A stretch of 64,000 nucleotides of DNA, taken from DATIVK01 sp035465955 (GTDB lineage Bacteria; Myxococcota; Myxococcia; Myxococcales; Anaeromyxobacteraceae). The notes under the pieces were generated by a model. The model saw nothing but the letters and a program-made list of their open reading frames with translations, was not told where the DNA came from and did no database searches. Below, piece after piece: positions 41,383 to 49,136 of the stretch; positions within the stretch are counted from its first letter, which is position 1, and each line of letters begins with the position of its first letter. The DNA is taken from assembly GCA_035465955.1 (NCBI GenBank), contig DATIVK010000161.1, positions 1-64,000 of the forward strand, in the 5' to 3' direction. The position numbers were made by a program, and so were the translations under genes.

Positions 41383-42966
41383 GATCCCTCCCAGGAGCGT
41401 CACGTGGCCCCCGCCCAGCGCGAGGGCGACGAGGCCGCCGACCAGGAACGCGGCCGCGACCAGCCCCGTGAAGACGAGGGCCGCGGCGTTGCGGACCTGC
41501 GTCGCGGCGCGGTCGATCGCCTCCGAGGCGACGTTCACGCGCAGCTTGCCGGACTCCAGATCCACGAGGATCTGGCCGAGCTGGGTGGGGAGGTCCTCCG
41601 CCAGTCCCTGGAGCTTGAGCAGCGAGCGGAGCACGAGGCCCGACGCGTCTCCCGGGTTGAACCGGGCGAGGAGCAGCTCCTTGGCGTAGGGCAGCCCCAC
41701 CTCCAGGATGTCGAGGCGCGGGTTGAGCCGGCGCGTGATCCCCTCGATCGTGATGGCCGCCTTCGCGAGGACCGCGTACTCCTTCGGGATGCGGATCCTG
41801 TGGCGGAGCGCCAGGTCGAGCAGGTCGCGGAGCAGCGTCGCCGTCCGGATCTCGTCGAGCCGCAGCCCCAGGTAGCGCTCGAGGATCCCGTCGATGTCCG
41901 CGCGGAAGTCGACGATCGGCCGGTGCACCTCGGCGTTGCCGATCCGGCTGAGGAGGCGCGCGATCGACTCGGAGTCGCGGAGCGCCACGCCGATGATGAG
42001 GGTGACGAGCGCCTCCTGCTGCGCGCGCCCCAGCCGTCCCACGAGGCCGAAGTCGAGCAGGGCGATGCCGTCGCCGGGCAGGACCAGGATGTTCCCGGGG
42101 TGCGGGTCGCCGTGGAAGAGCCCGTCCTCGAAGAGCTGCCGGAAGGCCGCCTCGATGACGTTTCGCGAGACGCGCTCGAGGTCGAAGCCGCCGGCCGCGG
42201 TCACGTCCGAGAGCTTCGTCCCCTCGATGTACTCGAGCGTGAGCACGGTGCTCGACGAGAGCTCGTCGAAGACCCGCGGGATGACGGGCACCTTCCGCTT
42301 CGCGGCCGCGGCCCCCATCTCCTTCGCGTTGCGCGCCTCGTTCGAGAAGTCGAGCTCCTCGTGGATCGTCCGGTCGAACTCCTCGATGATGTCGGTGGGG
42401 GTGTAGACCCCCGTCTCCTCGATCACCGCCCCGACGACGCGCGCCAGGTAGTAGAGGAGCGTGAGGTCCGACTCGATCCGCTCGCGGATGTGCGGCCGCT
42501 GGACCTTCACGACCACGCGCTCCCCCGCGTGCGTGCGCGCGAGGTGGACCTGGGCGATGGAGGCGCTCGCGAGCGGCCGGGGATCGAGCTCCGCGAAGAG
42601 GTCCTCGATCCGCTTCCCGAGCCCCTCCTCGATCACCTCGCGGATCTCGCCGATGTCCACCGGTGGGCAGGAGTCCTGGAGCTGCTCCAGCTCCTCCACC
42701 CAGTGCGACGGGAGGAGGTCGGGGCGCGTCGAGAGCAGCTGGCCGAGCTTGATGAACGTCGTCCCGAGCTCGGCGAGCAGCTGCCGGAACCGGGCCGCGG
42801 TCTTGCGATCCGGGGGCGGGACGCCGTCGGGGGAGGGCGGCACCGCCTCGCGCCCCAGCACCTCGCGCAGCCGCGACCGCTCGAGGTAGGCGCCGAAGCC
42901 GTGGCGCACGACGGCCGCCGCGATCTGGCGCAGGCGGTTCAGGTCCTGGAAGGCCTCTCGGAGCAT
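41281..42966 (-). CDS. UbiB/ABC1-family kinase-like protein, 561 aa
   Basis: An atypical kinase-like ATPase associated with quinone biosynthesis in bacteria (UbiB/AarF family). The ABC1 signature KxGQ (FIKLGQLLSTRPDLLP), the Ala-rich loop (PLASASIAQVH), the VVVKVQRP lysine segment, the HGDPHPGN catalytic loop and LLDFGLVGRLG are present. Two C-terminal membrane helices (FTGLVAAAFLVGGLVALAL and LLGGISLVAGMLTALGGLL) anchor it. ubiA or other quinone genes are not nearby, so I leave the symbol blank. The 3' end overlaps the convergent membrane protein gene by 102 nt. Confidence 0.9.
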   Translation of the reverse strand: MLREAFQDLNRLRQIAAAVVRHGFGAYLERSRLREVLGREAVPPSPDGVPPPDRKTAARFRQLLAELGTTFIKLGQLLSTRPDLLPSHWVEELEQLQDSCPPVDIGEIREVIEEGLGKRIEDLFAELDPRPLASASIAQVHLARTHAGERVVVKVQRPHIRERIESDLTLLYYLARVVGAVIEETGVYTPTDIIEEFDRTIHEELDFSNEARNAKEMGAAAAKRKVPVIPRVFDELSSSTVLTLEYIEGTKLSDVTAAGGFDLERVSRNVIEAAFRQLFEDGLFHGDPHPGNILVLPGDGIALLDFGLVGRLGRAQQEALVTLIIGVALRDSESIARLLSRIGNAEVHRPIVDFRADIDGILERYLGLRLDEIRTATLLRDLLDLALRHRIRIPKEYAVLAKAAITIEGITRRLNPRLDILEVGLPYAKELLLARFNPGDASGLVLRSLLKLQGLAEDLPTQLGQILVDLESGKLRVNVASEAIDRAATQVRNAAALVFTGLVAAAFLVGGLVALALGGGHVTLLGGISLVAGMLTALGGLLLHLAPLHVRKVPLRRWLKR

Positions 42967-43228
42967 CGTCTGGCGGCGATGCTAGCGCGGTCCCGGGGCC
43001 GGATGCGACAAGACACCGAGCGCGCATGCCCGATATCGCCACCGCCACGACCCCGATGATGCGCAAGTCCGTTCACGCGCTGGGGGTGGACGGACCCCGT
43101 GTGGGATGGCGTGGGCGCCGGGAAGCTTCCTGGCCCGGACGGGGTTGTGCTACTAGACTCGCCCTCCAGAGGTCGGGGAGACTGTCGGTGGCGGTGGTCG
43201 TTGGTCCCCGATAGTTGGATGTGAGGCC

Positions 43229-43885
43229 ATGAGCCCGATCGCAATCGCCAGCCGCGTAGAAGAGTTCGCGTACCTCTCCGGTGCCTTCGAGGACGAGGGC
43301 CACGACTCGCACGACGCAGCGTTCCGTGCGCGGCTCGTCATGGCGATCGGCCGGGTGGAGGCGCTCTCTCGACTCGGGTCGCAGGACGCGTTCGAGGCGG
43401 GGATCGATTGGCTCTCGACGCCTCAGTTCCTCGGGGAGTTGGAGCAGGTCTTCTCGGATCCCGCGTTCCCGGAGCTCGCGAGGGCGGTGCAGGTGTCCGA
43501 GTTGCGACCGCAGCCGCTCGCGGACGCCCACGCCCAGGAGATGCTGGACGACCTCTTGGAGTACTCCGAGCGCGCCGCGCGCCTCCCTGCCGGCGACGTG
43601 ACGGAGCCTCAGGCGTCGTATGTGCATGGCTTGGCCCGCCTGCTCGTGGCGGTGATGGCGCTCTCGCTCGCCGCGCACGGTAGGGAGCGGTGGTCGTCCT
43701 GGATGGTCGGGATGCTGTGGCACGAGGGGCGACGGGGCGTGCTCGAGATGGCTGCGACCCGCGGGATCGGCTGGGCCCAGGTGGCCGACGGCGCGAGGAC
43801 GAGCAGGGACGAGCGCTGCAGCGCGCAGCCGTTCGACCAGGCCGCGTCTGACGACGCGCTGAAGCTGCTGGGGCTGGCGAACTAG
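43229..43885 (+). CDS. unknown protein with possible HTH, candidate antitoxin of an accessory pair, 218 aa
   Basis: A soluble, acidic, helical protein. The C-terminal region MAATRGIGWAQVADGARTSRDERC looks like a helix-turn-helix of the 'xxAGxSWAxIAxALGxSR' type, although two positions are unusual. The stop is 2 nt before the small RelE-like gene, as in antitoxin-toxin operons. Codon usage is less GC-extreme than neighbouring housekeeping genes (for example GCA, AGT, TAT), consistent with horizontal acquisition. A GTGCTACTAGACT promoter-like stretch lies about 70 nt upstream. The family is not recognised. Confidence 0.6.
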   Translation: MSPIAIASRVEEFAYLSGAFEDEGHDSHDAAFRARLVMAIGRVEALSRLGSQDAFEAGIDWLSTPQFLGELEQVFSDPAFPELARAVQVSELRPQPLADAHAQEMLDDLLEYSERAARLPAGDVTEPQASYVHGLARLLVAVMALSLAAHGRERWSSWMVGMLWHEGRRGVLEMAATRGIGWAQVADGARTSRDERCSAQPFDQAASDDALKLLGLAN

Positions 43886-43887
43886 CG

Positions 43888-44154
43888 ATGGCGGTGCTGT
43901 CGTTCCTTCCCGAGGTGCGGGACGTCCTGCGCGCGCTCGGAGATCGGGACCGGGCCGTGGTCGCCGAGAACATCGAGTCGATCGCGAAGGATCCGCGTGC
44001 CGTGGGCCATCCCTCTGGGCTCCGGTCGGCACGCTCTCTGGCATGGCAGCACGTCTGCCCGCACAGCTTCGTGGTGGTGTTCCGTTGGGCCGGGGGAGAT
44101 CCGGGGGTACCCGACGACGCGATCGTGGTCGAGGGGATCGTGCCGCGGTTCTGA
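43888..44154 (+). CDS. small RelE/ParE-like protein, candidate toxin, 88 aa
   Basis: Length and layout fit the RelE/ParE toxin superfamily: an N-terminal helix pair (SFLPEVRDVLRALGDRDRAVVAENIESIAKDP), then RSARSLAWQHVC, a hydrophobic strand SFVVVFRWAGGD and a final AIVVEGIVPRF strand. The typical Arg/Lys catalytic residues cannot be assigned with confidence. ATG at 43888 follows the upstream stop by 2 nt, so the two are coupled. I infer a type II toxin-antitoxin-like unit, but a non-toxic protein is possible. Confidence 0.55.
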   Translation: MAVLSFLPEVRDVLRALGDRDRAVVAENIESIAKDPRAVGHPSGLRSARSLAWQHVCPHSFVVVFRWAGGDPGVPDDAIVVEGIVPRF

Positions 44155-44183
44155 GGCGCTGCGCGCCCAGCGGCGTGCCGTCC

Positions 44184-44363
44184 TAATTTCACCGCGCGCA
44201 GCCGCACGGGCGCCTTCGGCGGAGGCCCGTGGACGACCTGCTCGACGTGGACGGCCCAGCGCTCGAGGGCCTCGCGGCGCTCCTCGAGGAAGTCGTGCTG
44301 GTTGTAGACCGCCTCCATGCCCTGGACGGCGTGGTTGAGGCAGCGCTCGGCGACCTCCCGCAC
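44184..44363 (-). pseudogene. remnant C-terminus of a P4-type tyrosine recombinase (integrase)
   Basis: On the minus strand, one frame reads VAERCLNHAVQGMEAVYNQH followed by DFLEERREALERWAVHVEQVV. This is the characteristic end of P4-like phage integrases, in which LNH and a catalytic Tyr (VYNQH) are followed by a 'xxxKREALExWxxHV' helix. Upstream in the same frame a TGA interrupts, and no R-H-R catalytic region precedes it, so only the 3' end survives. It marks an old mobile-element integration between the toxin-antitoxin-like pair and mutS. Confidence 0.6.
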
Positions 44364-44489
44364 GGTTGGGCCGGCTGGCTGGGCATCCTTCGCGGGCGCC
44401 GGGGCCTCCGTGCCCTCCGCGAGTCACGCGTGAAGCTCGCCCTCGACGTCGGCGAGGCGGCCTCCCTTGGCGGCATCCTTGAGGCGGCG

Positions 44490-44498
44490 TGATAGGTT
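44490..44498 (+). promoter_or_regulatory. possible extended -10 promoter of mutS
   Basis: TGATAGGTT (TGA plus TAGGTT) lies 11 nt before an in-frame ATG at 44510 and about 105 nt before the preferred GTG at 44603. No clear -35 is seen. Confidence 0.3.
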
Positions 44499-44602
44499 GC
44501 GGGGCAGCCATGGGTCCCTCCGAAACAGGGCCTGCTGGTCAGGGCCTCGGGGCGGTTGGCGCCGCCTCCGAGGTCCAATCTTTCCAGCACGTTGGAGCGA
44601 AA

Positions 44603-47269
44603 GTGTCCCCCACGGTGTCCCCCACCATCGCAACCAACCTGACGCCCATGATGCGTCAGTACCTGGAAACCAAGGAAAAACATAAGGATTGCATCCTCTT
44701 CTTCCGTCTCGGCGACTTCTACGAGATGTTCTTCGAGGACGCGGTCACCGCCGCCGAGGCCCTGCAGATCACGCTCACGTCCCGATCCAAGGGGGACGAC
44801 CGGGTGCCGATGTGCGGCGTCCCCTACCACGCCGCCCGCGGCTACGTGGCCCGGCTGCTCGAGAAGGGCTTCAAGGTCGCCATCTGCGACCAGGTGGAGG
44901 AGCCGGGGAAGTCGGCCATCGTGCGCCGGGAGGTGACCCGCGTCGTGACGCCGGGGATGGTCTTCGACGACCAGGTCCTCGAGCCGCGGGAGGCGAGCTA
45001 CCTCGGCGCGGTCGCGCTGGGCGGCGGCCCGGTGGGGCTGGCGCTCCTCGACGCCTCGACGGGGCAGCTGCTCTGCGGCGAGGTGCCGGACGACGCCCGG
45101 GCGGTCGACGAGCTGCGCCGCGCCGGGGTCCGCGAGCTGCTCTTCGCCCGGAGCGCCGAGCCCGCACGCGTCCAGGCGATGGCCCGCGAGATCGGGGCGC
45201 CGGCCGCGCTGCGGGACGACGACGACTTCGCGCGGGCGTCCGAGCGGCTCCGCCGCCACCTCGCGGTCGACGCCCTCGACGGCTTCGGCGTCGAGGGGCT
45301 CTCGACCGGCCTGGCCGCCGCGGCCGCCGCGCTCGCCTACCTCACCGAGACCCAGCGCTCCAGCGCCCGCCACGTCGACCGCCTCGCCCGGCTCCAGACC
45401 GATCGCGTCCTCCTCCTCGACGAGAGCACCCGCGCGAACCTCGAGCTGGAGCGGACGCTCCGGGGGGAGAAGCGGAAGGGGACGCTCCTCGCGCTGCTCG
45501 ACCGGACGGCGACGGCCCCCGGGGCGCGCCGCCTCGCGGAGTGGCTCCGCTACCCCTTGCTCGACCTCGCGCCGATCCGCGCGCGACTGGACGCGGTCGA
45601 GGAGCTGGCGGGGTCCTCGGTGAAGCGTGAGGAGCTGCTGGACCGGCTCCGGCCGGTCGCGGACGTGGAGCGGCTCCTCTCGCGGCTCGCGCTGGGGCAG
45701 GGGAACGGCCGGGACCTGCGCGCGCTCGCCGGGGGGCTCCTGGCGCTGCCGGCGCTCGCGGACCTCCTCGAGCGCAGCGAGGCGGCGCTCCTCCGCGAGG
45801 CGGGCGCGGGCCTCCGCGGGCTGGAGCCGCTCGCGGCGCTCCTCGACCGTGCCGTGGCGGAGGAGCCCCCCGCCACGTTGCGGGAGGGGGGGCTGATCCG
45901 GCGGGGCTACTCGGGGGAGCTCGACGAGATCGTCGCCATCGCCGAGGACGGGAAGGGCTGGATCGCGCGGCTCGAGGCGCGCGAGCGCGAGCGGACGGGC
46001 ATCGGCTCCCTCAAGGTCCGTTTCAACAAGGTCTTCGGCTACTTCATCGAGGTCACGAAGCCCAACCTGCACCTCGTCCCCGCGGCCTACGAGCGGCGCC
46101 AGACGACGGTCGGCGGCGAGCGGTTCGTGACCCCCGAGCTGAAGGAGTTCGAGGAGAAGGTCCTGACGGCCGAGGAGCGCCGGTTCGGGCTGGAGGAGCG
46201 GCTCTTCGAGGAGCTCCGCCAGCGCGTCGTCGAGGAGGCACCCCGGATCCGCGGGGCGGCGGACGCCCTCTCGAGGGGCGACGCCCTCCTGTCGCTGGCG
46301 CGGGTCGCGGCGGAGCGGGGCTTCACGCGGCCGGACGTCGAGGACTCCGAGATCCTGGAGGTCGACGAGGGGCGCCACCCCGTGGTGGAGGCGCTGCTGC
46401 CCTCCGACTCGGGCGGCTTCGTCCCGAACGACCTGAGGGTCGCGTCGAGGGGCGGGGAGGAGGCGGCCTCGCGCGGGGCGCTCCTCGTCATCACGGGGCC
46501 GAACATGGCGGGGAAGTCGACCGTCATGCGCCAGGCGGCCCTGATCGTGCTCCTCGCGCAGATGGGGAGCTTCGTGCCGGCGCGCCGGGCGCGGGTCGGG
46601 CTGGTGGATCGGATCTTCACGCGCGTCGGCGCCTCCGACGACCTCGCCCGCGGCCGCTCCACGTTCATGGTGGAGATGACGGAGACCTCCGCCATCCTGC
46701 ACAACGCCACGCGCCGCTCGCTCGTCGTCCTCGACGAGATCGGCCGGGGCACCTCGACCTTCGACGGACTCTCCATCGCCTGGGCCGTCGCGGAGCACCT
46801 CCACGACAAGGTCGGCTGCCGGACCCTCTTCGCGACGCACTACCACGAGCTGCAGGACCTCGCCCGGGAGCGCCCCGACGTCCGCAACCTCACGGTGGCG
46901 GTGAAGGAGGTCGGCGACCGGATCGTCTTCCTGCGCAAGCTCGTGCAGGGGGGCGCGTCCCGCTCCTACGGCATCGAGGTGGCGAAGCTGGCGGGCCTGC
47001 CCCCGGAGATCCTCGGCCGGGCGCGGGAGATCCTCAAGAACCTCGAGTCGCTCGAGGTCGACGACGGCGGCCACGCGACGCTGGCCCGGGGGCGGAGGCA
47101 GCGCCGTTCCCCGGCCCCCGCGGAGAGCCAGCTGGGACTCTTCGCGCCCTCCCGGGAGGACGGCGCCACGCTGCGGCTCCGGAAGGAGCTGGAGGCGCTC
47201 GACCTGGACACGCTCCGGCCGCTCGACGCACTCAACCTCGTGGCTGGGTGGAAGAAGTCGCTGGAGTAG
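44603..47269 (+). CDS. mutS: DNA mismatch repair protein MutS, about 888 aa
   Basis: Recognises mismatches and, with MutL, directs repair. The N-terminal mismatch-binding domain has LFFRLGDFYEMFFEDA (Phe-x-Glu motif at FYEMF). The ATPase has ITGPNMAGKSTVMRQ (near 632), the mutS signature LDEIGRGTSTFDGLSIAWA, and the His-containing TLFATHYHEL. The start is ambiguous: a GTG at 44603 with GGAG 5 nt upstream, an ATG at 44510, or an ATG at 44649 just before MMRQYLETK. The first about 60 codons have many non-preferred A/T-ending codons, unlike the rest. Confidence 0.96.
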   Translation: MSPTVSPTIATNLTPMMRQYLETKEKHKDCILFFRLGDFYEMFFEDAVTAAEALQITLTSRSKGDDRVPMCGVPYHAARGYVARLLEKGFKVAICDQVEEPGKSAIVRREVTRVVTPGMVFDDQVLEPREASYLGAVALGGGPVGLALLDASTGQLLCGEVPDDARAVDELRRAGVRELLFARSAEPARVQAMAREIGAPAALRDDDDFARASERLRRHLAVDALDGFGVEGLSTGLAAAAAALAYLTETQRSSARHVDRLARLQTDRVLLLDESTRANLELERTLRGEKRKGTLLALLDRTATAPGARRLAEWLRYPLLDLAPIRARLDAVEELAGSSVKREELLDRLRPVADVERLLSRLALGQGNGRDLRALAGGLLALPALADLLERSEAALLREAGAGLRGLEPLAALLDRAVAEEPPATLREGGLIRRGYSGELDEIVAIAEDGKGWIARLEARERERTGIGSLKVRFNKVFGYFIEVTKPNLHLVPAAYERRQTTVGGERFVTPELKEFEEKVLTAEERRFGLEERLFEELRQRVVEEAPRIRGAADALSRGDALLSLARVAAERGFTRPDVEDSEILEVDEGRHPVVEALLPSDSGGFVPNDLRVASRGGEEAASRGALLVITGPNMAGKSTVMRQAALIVLLAQMGSFVPARRARVGLVDRIFTRVGASDDLARGRSTFMVEMTETSAILHNATRRSLVVLDEIGRGTSTFDGLSIAWAVAEHLHDKVGCRTLFATHYHELQDLARERPDVRNLTVAVKEVGDRIVFLRKLVQGGASRSYGIEVAKLAGLPPEILGRAREILKNLESLEVDDGGHATLARGRRQRRSPAPAESQLGLFAPSREDGATLRLRKELEALDLDTLRPLDALNLVAGWKKSLE

Positions 47270-47284
47270 GAGGCCCAGACAAGA

Positions 47285-47310
47285 AGAGGGGCCGGTCGCC
47301 CGGCCCCTCT
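47285..47310. terminator. bidirectional hairpin between mutS and the first cytochrome gene
   Basis: A perfect 11-bp stem AGAGGGGCCGG/CCGGCCCCTCT with a 4-nt loop lies in the 78-nt gap between the convergent genes. On the minus side it is followed by TCTTCTTGT. It is nearly identical to the hairpin after the second cytochrome gene. Confidence 0.65.
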
Positions 47311-47347
47311 CGCTTCACTGCACGGCTTCAGGCCGCGCGGCGCGTGC

Positions 47348-47629
47348 CTACTTCTTGTGGCACTCGGCGCACTTCTGCGGGCCCTTGCCCTCCTTCTTGT
47401 GGCACTCGTGGCACATCGCGTGCCCCTTCTCCTTGTCGAGGCCGGCGATCTTGCCGCCCTTGGCGTCCGCGTGGCACTGCTCGCACTTCACGCCCGGGTG
47501 CTTCGCGTGGTTGAAGGTGACGGCGCCGCTCTTGGCGGGCAGGACGACCGGCTTCGCAGGGGCGGCGGCGACGGCGGCGGTGGCGACGAAGAGAATGGCG
47601 GCAGCCGCCATCGAGAGAAGAGCCTTCAT
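47348..47629 (-). CDS. periplasmic triheme c7-type cytochrome, 93 aa
   Basis: Signal peptide (KALLSMAAAAILFVATAAVAAAP) followed by three CxxCH heme sites: CEQCH, CHECH and CAECH, plus an additional NHAKH histidine pair suited to bis-His ligation. The layout VTFNHAKHPGVKCEQCH is that of class III cytochromes c7 used for periplasmic electron transfer to metals or other acceptors. Each CxxCH site is expected to bind one heme. Its mutS-side terminator and sequence ends match those of the second cytochrome, indicating tandem duplication. Confidence 0.93.
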   Translation of the reverse strand: MKALLSMAAAAILFVATAAVAAAPAKPVVLPAKSGAVTFNHAKHPGVKCEQCHADAKGGKIAGLDKEKGHAMCHECHKKEGKGPQKCAECHKK

Positions 47630-47852
47630 TGTGGGTGAACCTCCGGTACCTGGCGGGTCAATTCCCAGCCGTGTGGGGCCGAGAAGCTATCCCCTTTGTC
47701 GAGATCCGCCACGCGTCACGATGACGCACCCAGAGAGGATGTCCGGAGCGGGGCAAGCGAAGCGCGCGTGACCCTGCGTCAATGTGCCGCCCTCGCTCCT
47801 CGCCGCGACGGAGGGCGCGCCGGTCGGGGCGTGGAGGCGGGCGACGCACCGC

Positions 47853-47883
47853 AAAAAGAGAGGGGCCGGTCTCCCGGCCCCTC
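47853..47883 (-). terminator. Rho-independent terminator of the second cytochrome gene
   Basis: A 10-bp stem GAGGGGCCGG/CCGGCCCCTC with a TCTC loop (47860-47883) is followed on the minus strand by TCTTTTTGC. It lies 40 nt past the stop of the 47924 gene. Confidence 0.8.
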
Positions 47884-47923
47884 GGCGTCGGCCGCGATCA
47901 AGCGGCGCGTGGCGCTCTGCTGC

Positions 47924-48196
47924 CTACTTCTTGTGGCAGCCGTCGCACTTCGTCGGCCCCTTGGCCTCCTTCGCGTGGCAGCCCTTGCAGAGCTCGTGCG
48001 CCTTGTCCTTGTTGAAGCCCGCGATCTTGCCGGGAGCGCCCTCGTGGCAGGTCTTGCAGCCCTTCGCAGAGTGGGCCTTGTGCGGGAAGGTCACCTTGCC
48101 AGCCTTCGCGTCGAAGGTGATGGACTCGGGCGGCGTGGCAGCCGACGCGACGGTGACGAGGAGGGCGGCGAAGATGGCGGTGATCAGCTTGGTCAC
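47924..48196 (-). CDS. periplasmic triheme c7-type cytochrome, 90 aa
   Basis: Signal peptide (TKLITAIFAALLVTVASAA), then three heme motifs: CKTCH, CKGCH and CDGCH, with histidines in FPHKAHSAKGCK for axial ligation. It is a paralogue of the adjacent cytochrome (KGHAMCHECHKKEGKGPQKC versus KAHELCKGCHAKEAKGPTKC) and ends in the same HKK. Both should function as soluble periplasmic electron carriers, probably exchanging electrons with inner-membrane and outer-membrane cytochromes. An inverted repeat at 48245-48279 lies just upstream. Confidence 0.93.
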   Translation of the reverse strand: MTKLITAIFAALLVTVASAATPPESITFDAKAGKVTFPHKAHSAKGCKTCHEGAPGKIAGFNKDKAHELCKGCHAKEAKGPTKCDGCHKK

Positions 48197-48244
48197 GTTG
48201 ATGCTCCTGGATTACGGGGCGGATGAGCCCGCCCGTGGTTCTGG

Positions 48245-48279
48245 ACGGCGCAGTCTACCCGCTATTCAAACTGCGCCGT
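48245..48279 (-). promoter_or_regulatory. 10-bp inverted repeat, candidate operator upstream of cytochrome gene
   Basis: Perfect arms ACGGCGCAGT (48245-48254) and ACTGCGCCGT (48270-48279) are separated by 15 nt in a locally AT-richer region. On the minus strand a TAGACT -10-like hexamer (48252-48257) overlaps the proximal arm, about 50 nt before the cytochrome start. It could be a regulator-binding site or a leader hairpin. Confidence 0.45.
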
Positions 48280-48353
48280 AACAAAATGTCGCAGGGCGTG
48301 AGTGTCAGGCAAGTTGCCGTAAACACGCGATGTAACAGACGTTTGCCTACATG

Positions 48354-49019
48354 TCAGGACAGTCCGAGGACGGTCTCGACCAGCTTGTCGATGCCGGCGT
48401 TCACGTCGGCGATCCAGGGCCCCAGCATGTACGCCGGGGTCGAGACGACCTTCAGCCTCTCGTCCACCGCGACCTCGTCGACCTTGCGGTCGACGTGCTT
48501 CGCCCCCCAGGAGGCGATGGCCTCGGCGGCCTCCCGATCGTCGCCGATGGTGACGGTGACGCCCTCGGAGCCCAGGAGCCTCGCCGCGATGACGGGCGAG
48601 ATGCAGATGAACCCCATCGGCTTCGCCGCCGTCCGGACCTCGCGGACGAGCCGCTCGACCGGCGGGATGACCTTCATCGCCTTGCCGTCCACCGCGAACG
48701 AGCAGAGGTTCTTCGCGGCGCCGAAGCCGCCGGGAAAGACGAGGGCGTCGAGATCGGCCGCGCCGACCCTCGCCATGTCGACGATCCTCCCGCGCACGAT
48801 CCGCGCCGCCTCCGGGAGGACGCTTCGCCGCGCCCCGTCCACCGGCGCCCCCCTCACGTGATCGACGACGTGCATCTGATCCACGTCCGGGGCCATCGCG
48901 ATGAGCTTCACCTTGCGCTTGTCGAGCGCGAGCAGCGTGCAGACCGCTTCCTGGATCTCCGCGCCGTCGAGGTATCCGCAGCCCGCGAGGACGACGCCGA
49001 CGCGCTTCTGAGTCGCCAT
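48354..49019 (-). CDS. ElbB-like DJ-1/PfpI superfamily protein, 221 aa
   Basis: A class I glutamine-amidotransferase-like protein of the ElbB family. The sequence VVLAGCGYLDGAEIQEAV at the start, ALVFPGGFGAAKNLCSFAVDGK (nucleophile-elbow region) and KPMGFICISPVIAARLLG match ElbB, where the nucleophile Cys lies in the ICISP segment. The relative in E. coli is called an isoprenoid biosynthesis or glyoxalase-type protein; activity here is inferred. ATG at 49019 has CAGGAGG upstream. It lies upstream of the cytochromes on the same strand and diverges from the amidase gene, with a 117-nt gap. Confidence 0.85.
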   Translation of the reverse strand: MATQKRVGVVLAGCGYLDGAEIQEAVCTLLALDKRKVKLIAMAPDVDQMHVVDHVRGAPVDGARRSVLPEAARIVRGRIVDMARVGAADLDALVFPGGFGAAKNLCSFAVDGKAMKVIPPVERLVREVRTAAKPMGFICISPVIAARLLGSEGVTVTIGDDREAAEAIASWGAKHVDRKVDEVAVDERLKVVSTPAYMLGPWIADVNAGIDKLVETVLGLS

Positions 49020-49136
49020 GGAGAGGCCTCCTGGAGTCGAGGGTGTCGACCGATGGTAGGGCGACGCGAACGAACTGGGCAGCCCCCGCGTGCGAAAAAT
49101 GGACGCCGATATCGAAGGGCGGGAGATTGGGACCCG

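Larger units (their letters stand above)
44155..44602 (+). other. intergenic stretch before mutS with integrase scar and no intact gene
   Basis: About 450 nt without an intact gene. It holds the minus-strand integrase tail described separately (44184-44363), a stop codon just upstream of it in the same frame, and the mutS promoter region near 44490. Nothing else could be supported. Confidence 0.6.

Noticed and set aside
44189..47074. 961-codon minus-strand frame across mutS
   Set aside because: Shadow of mutS. Only the short integrase-like segment in another minus frame near 44184-44363 has family features.
47348..48196. CRISPR-like repeat because of the two matching hairpins
   Set aside because: Only two copies, each directly after a paralogous gene stop, so duplication of a cistron with its terminator explains them.
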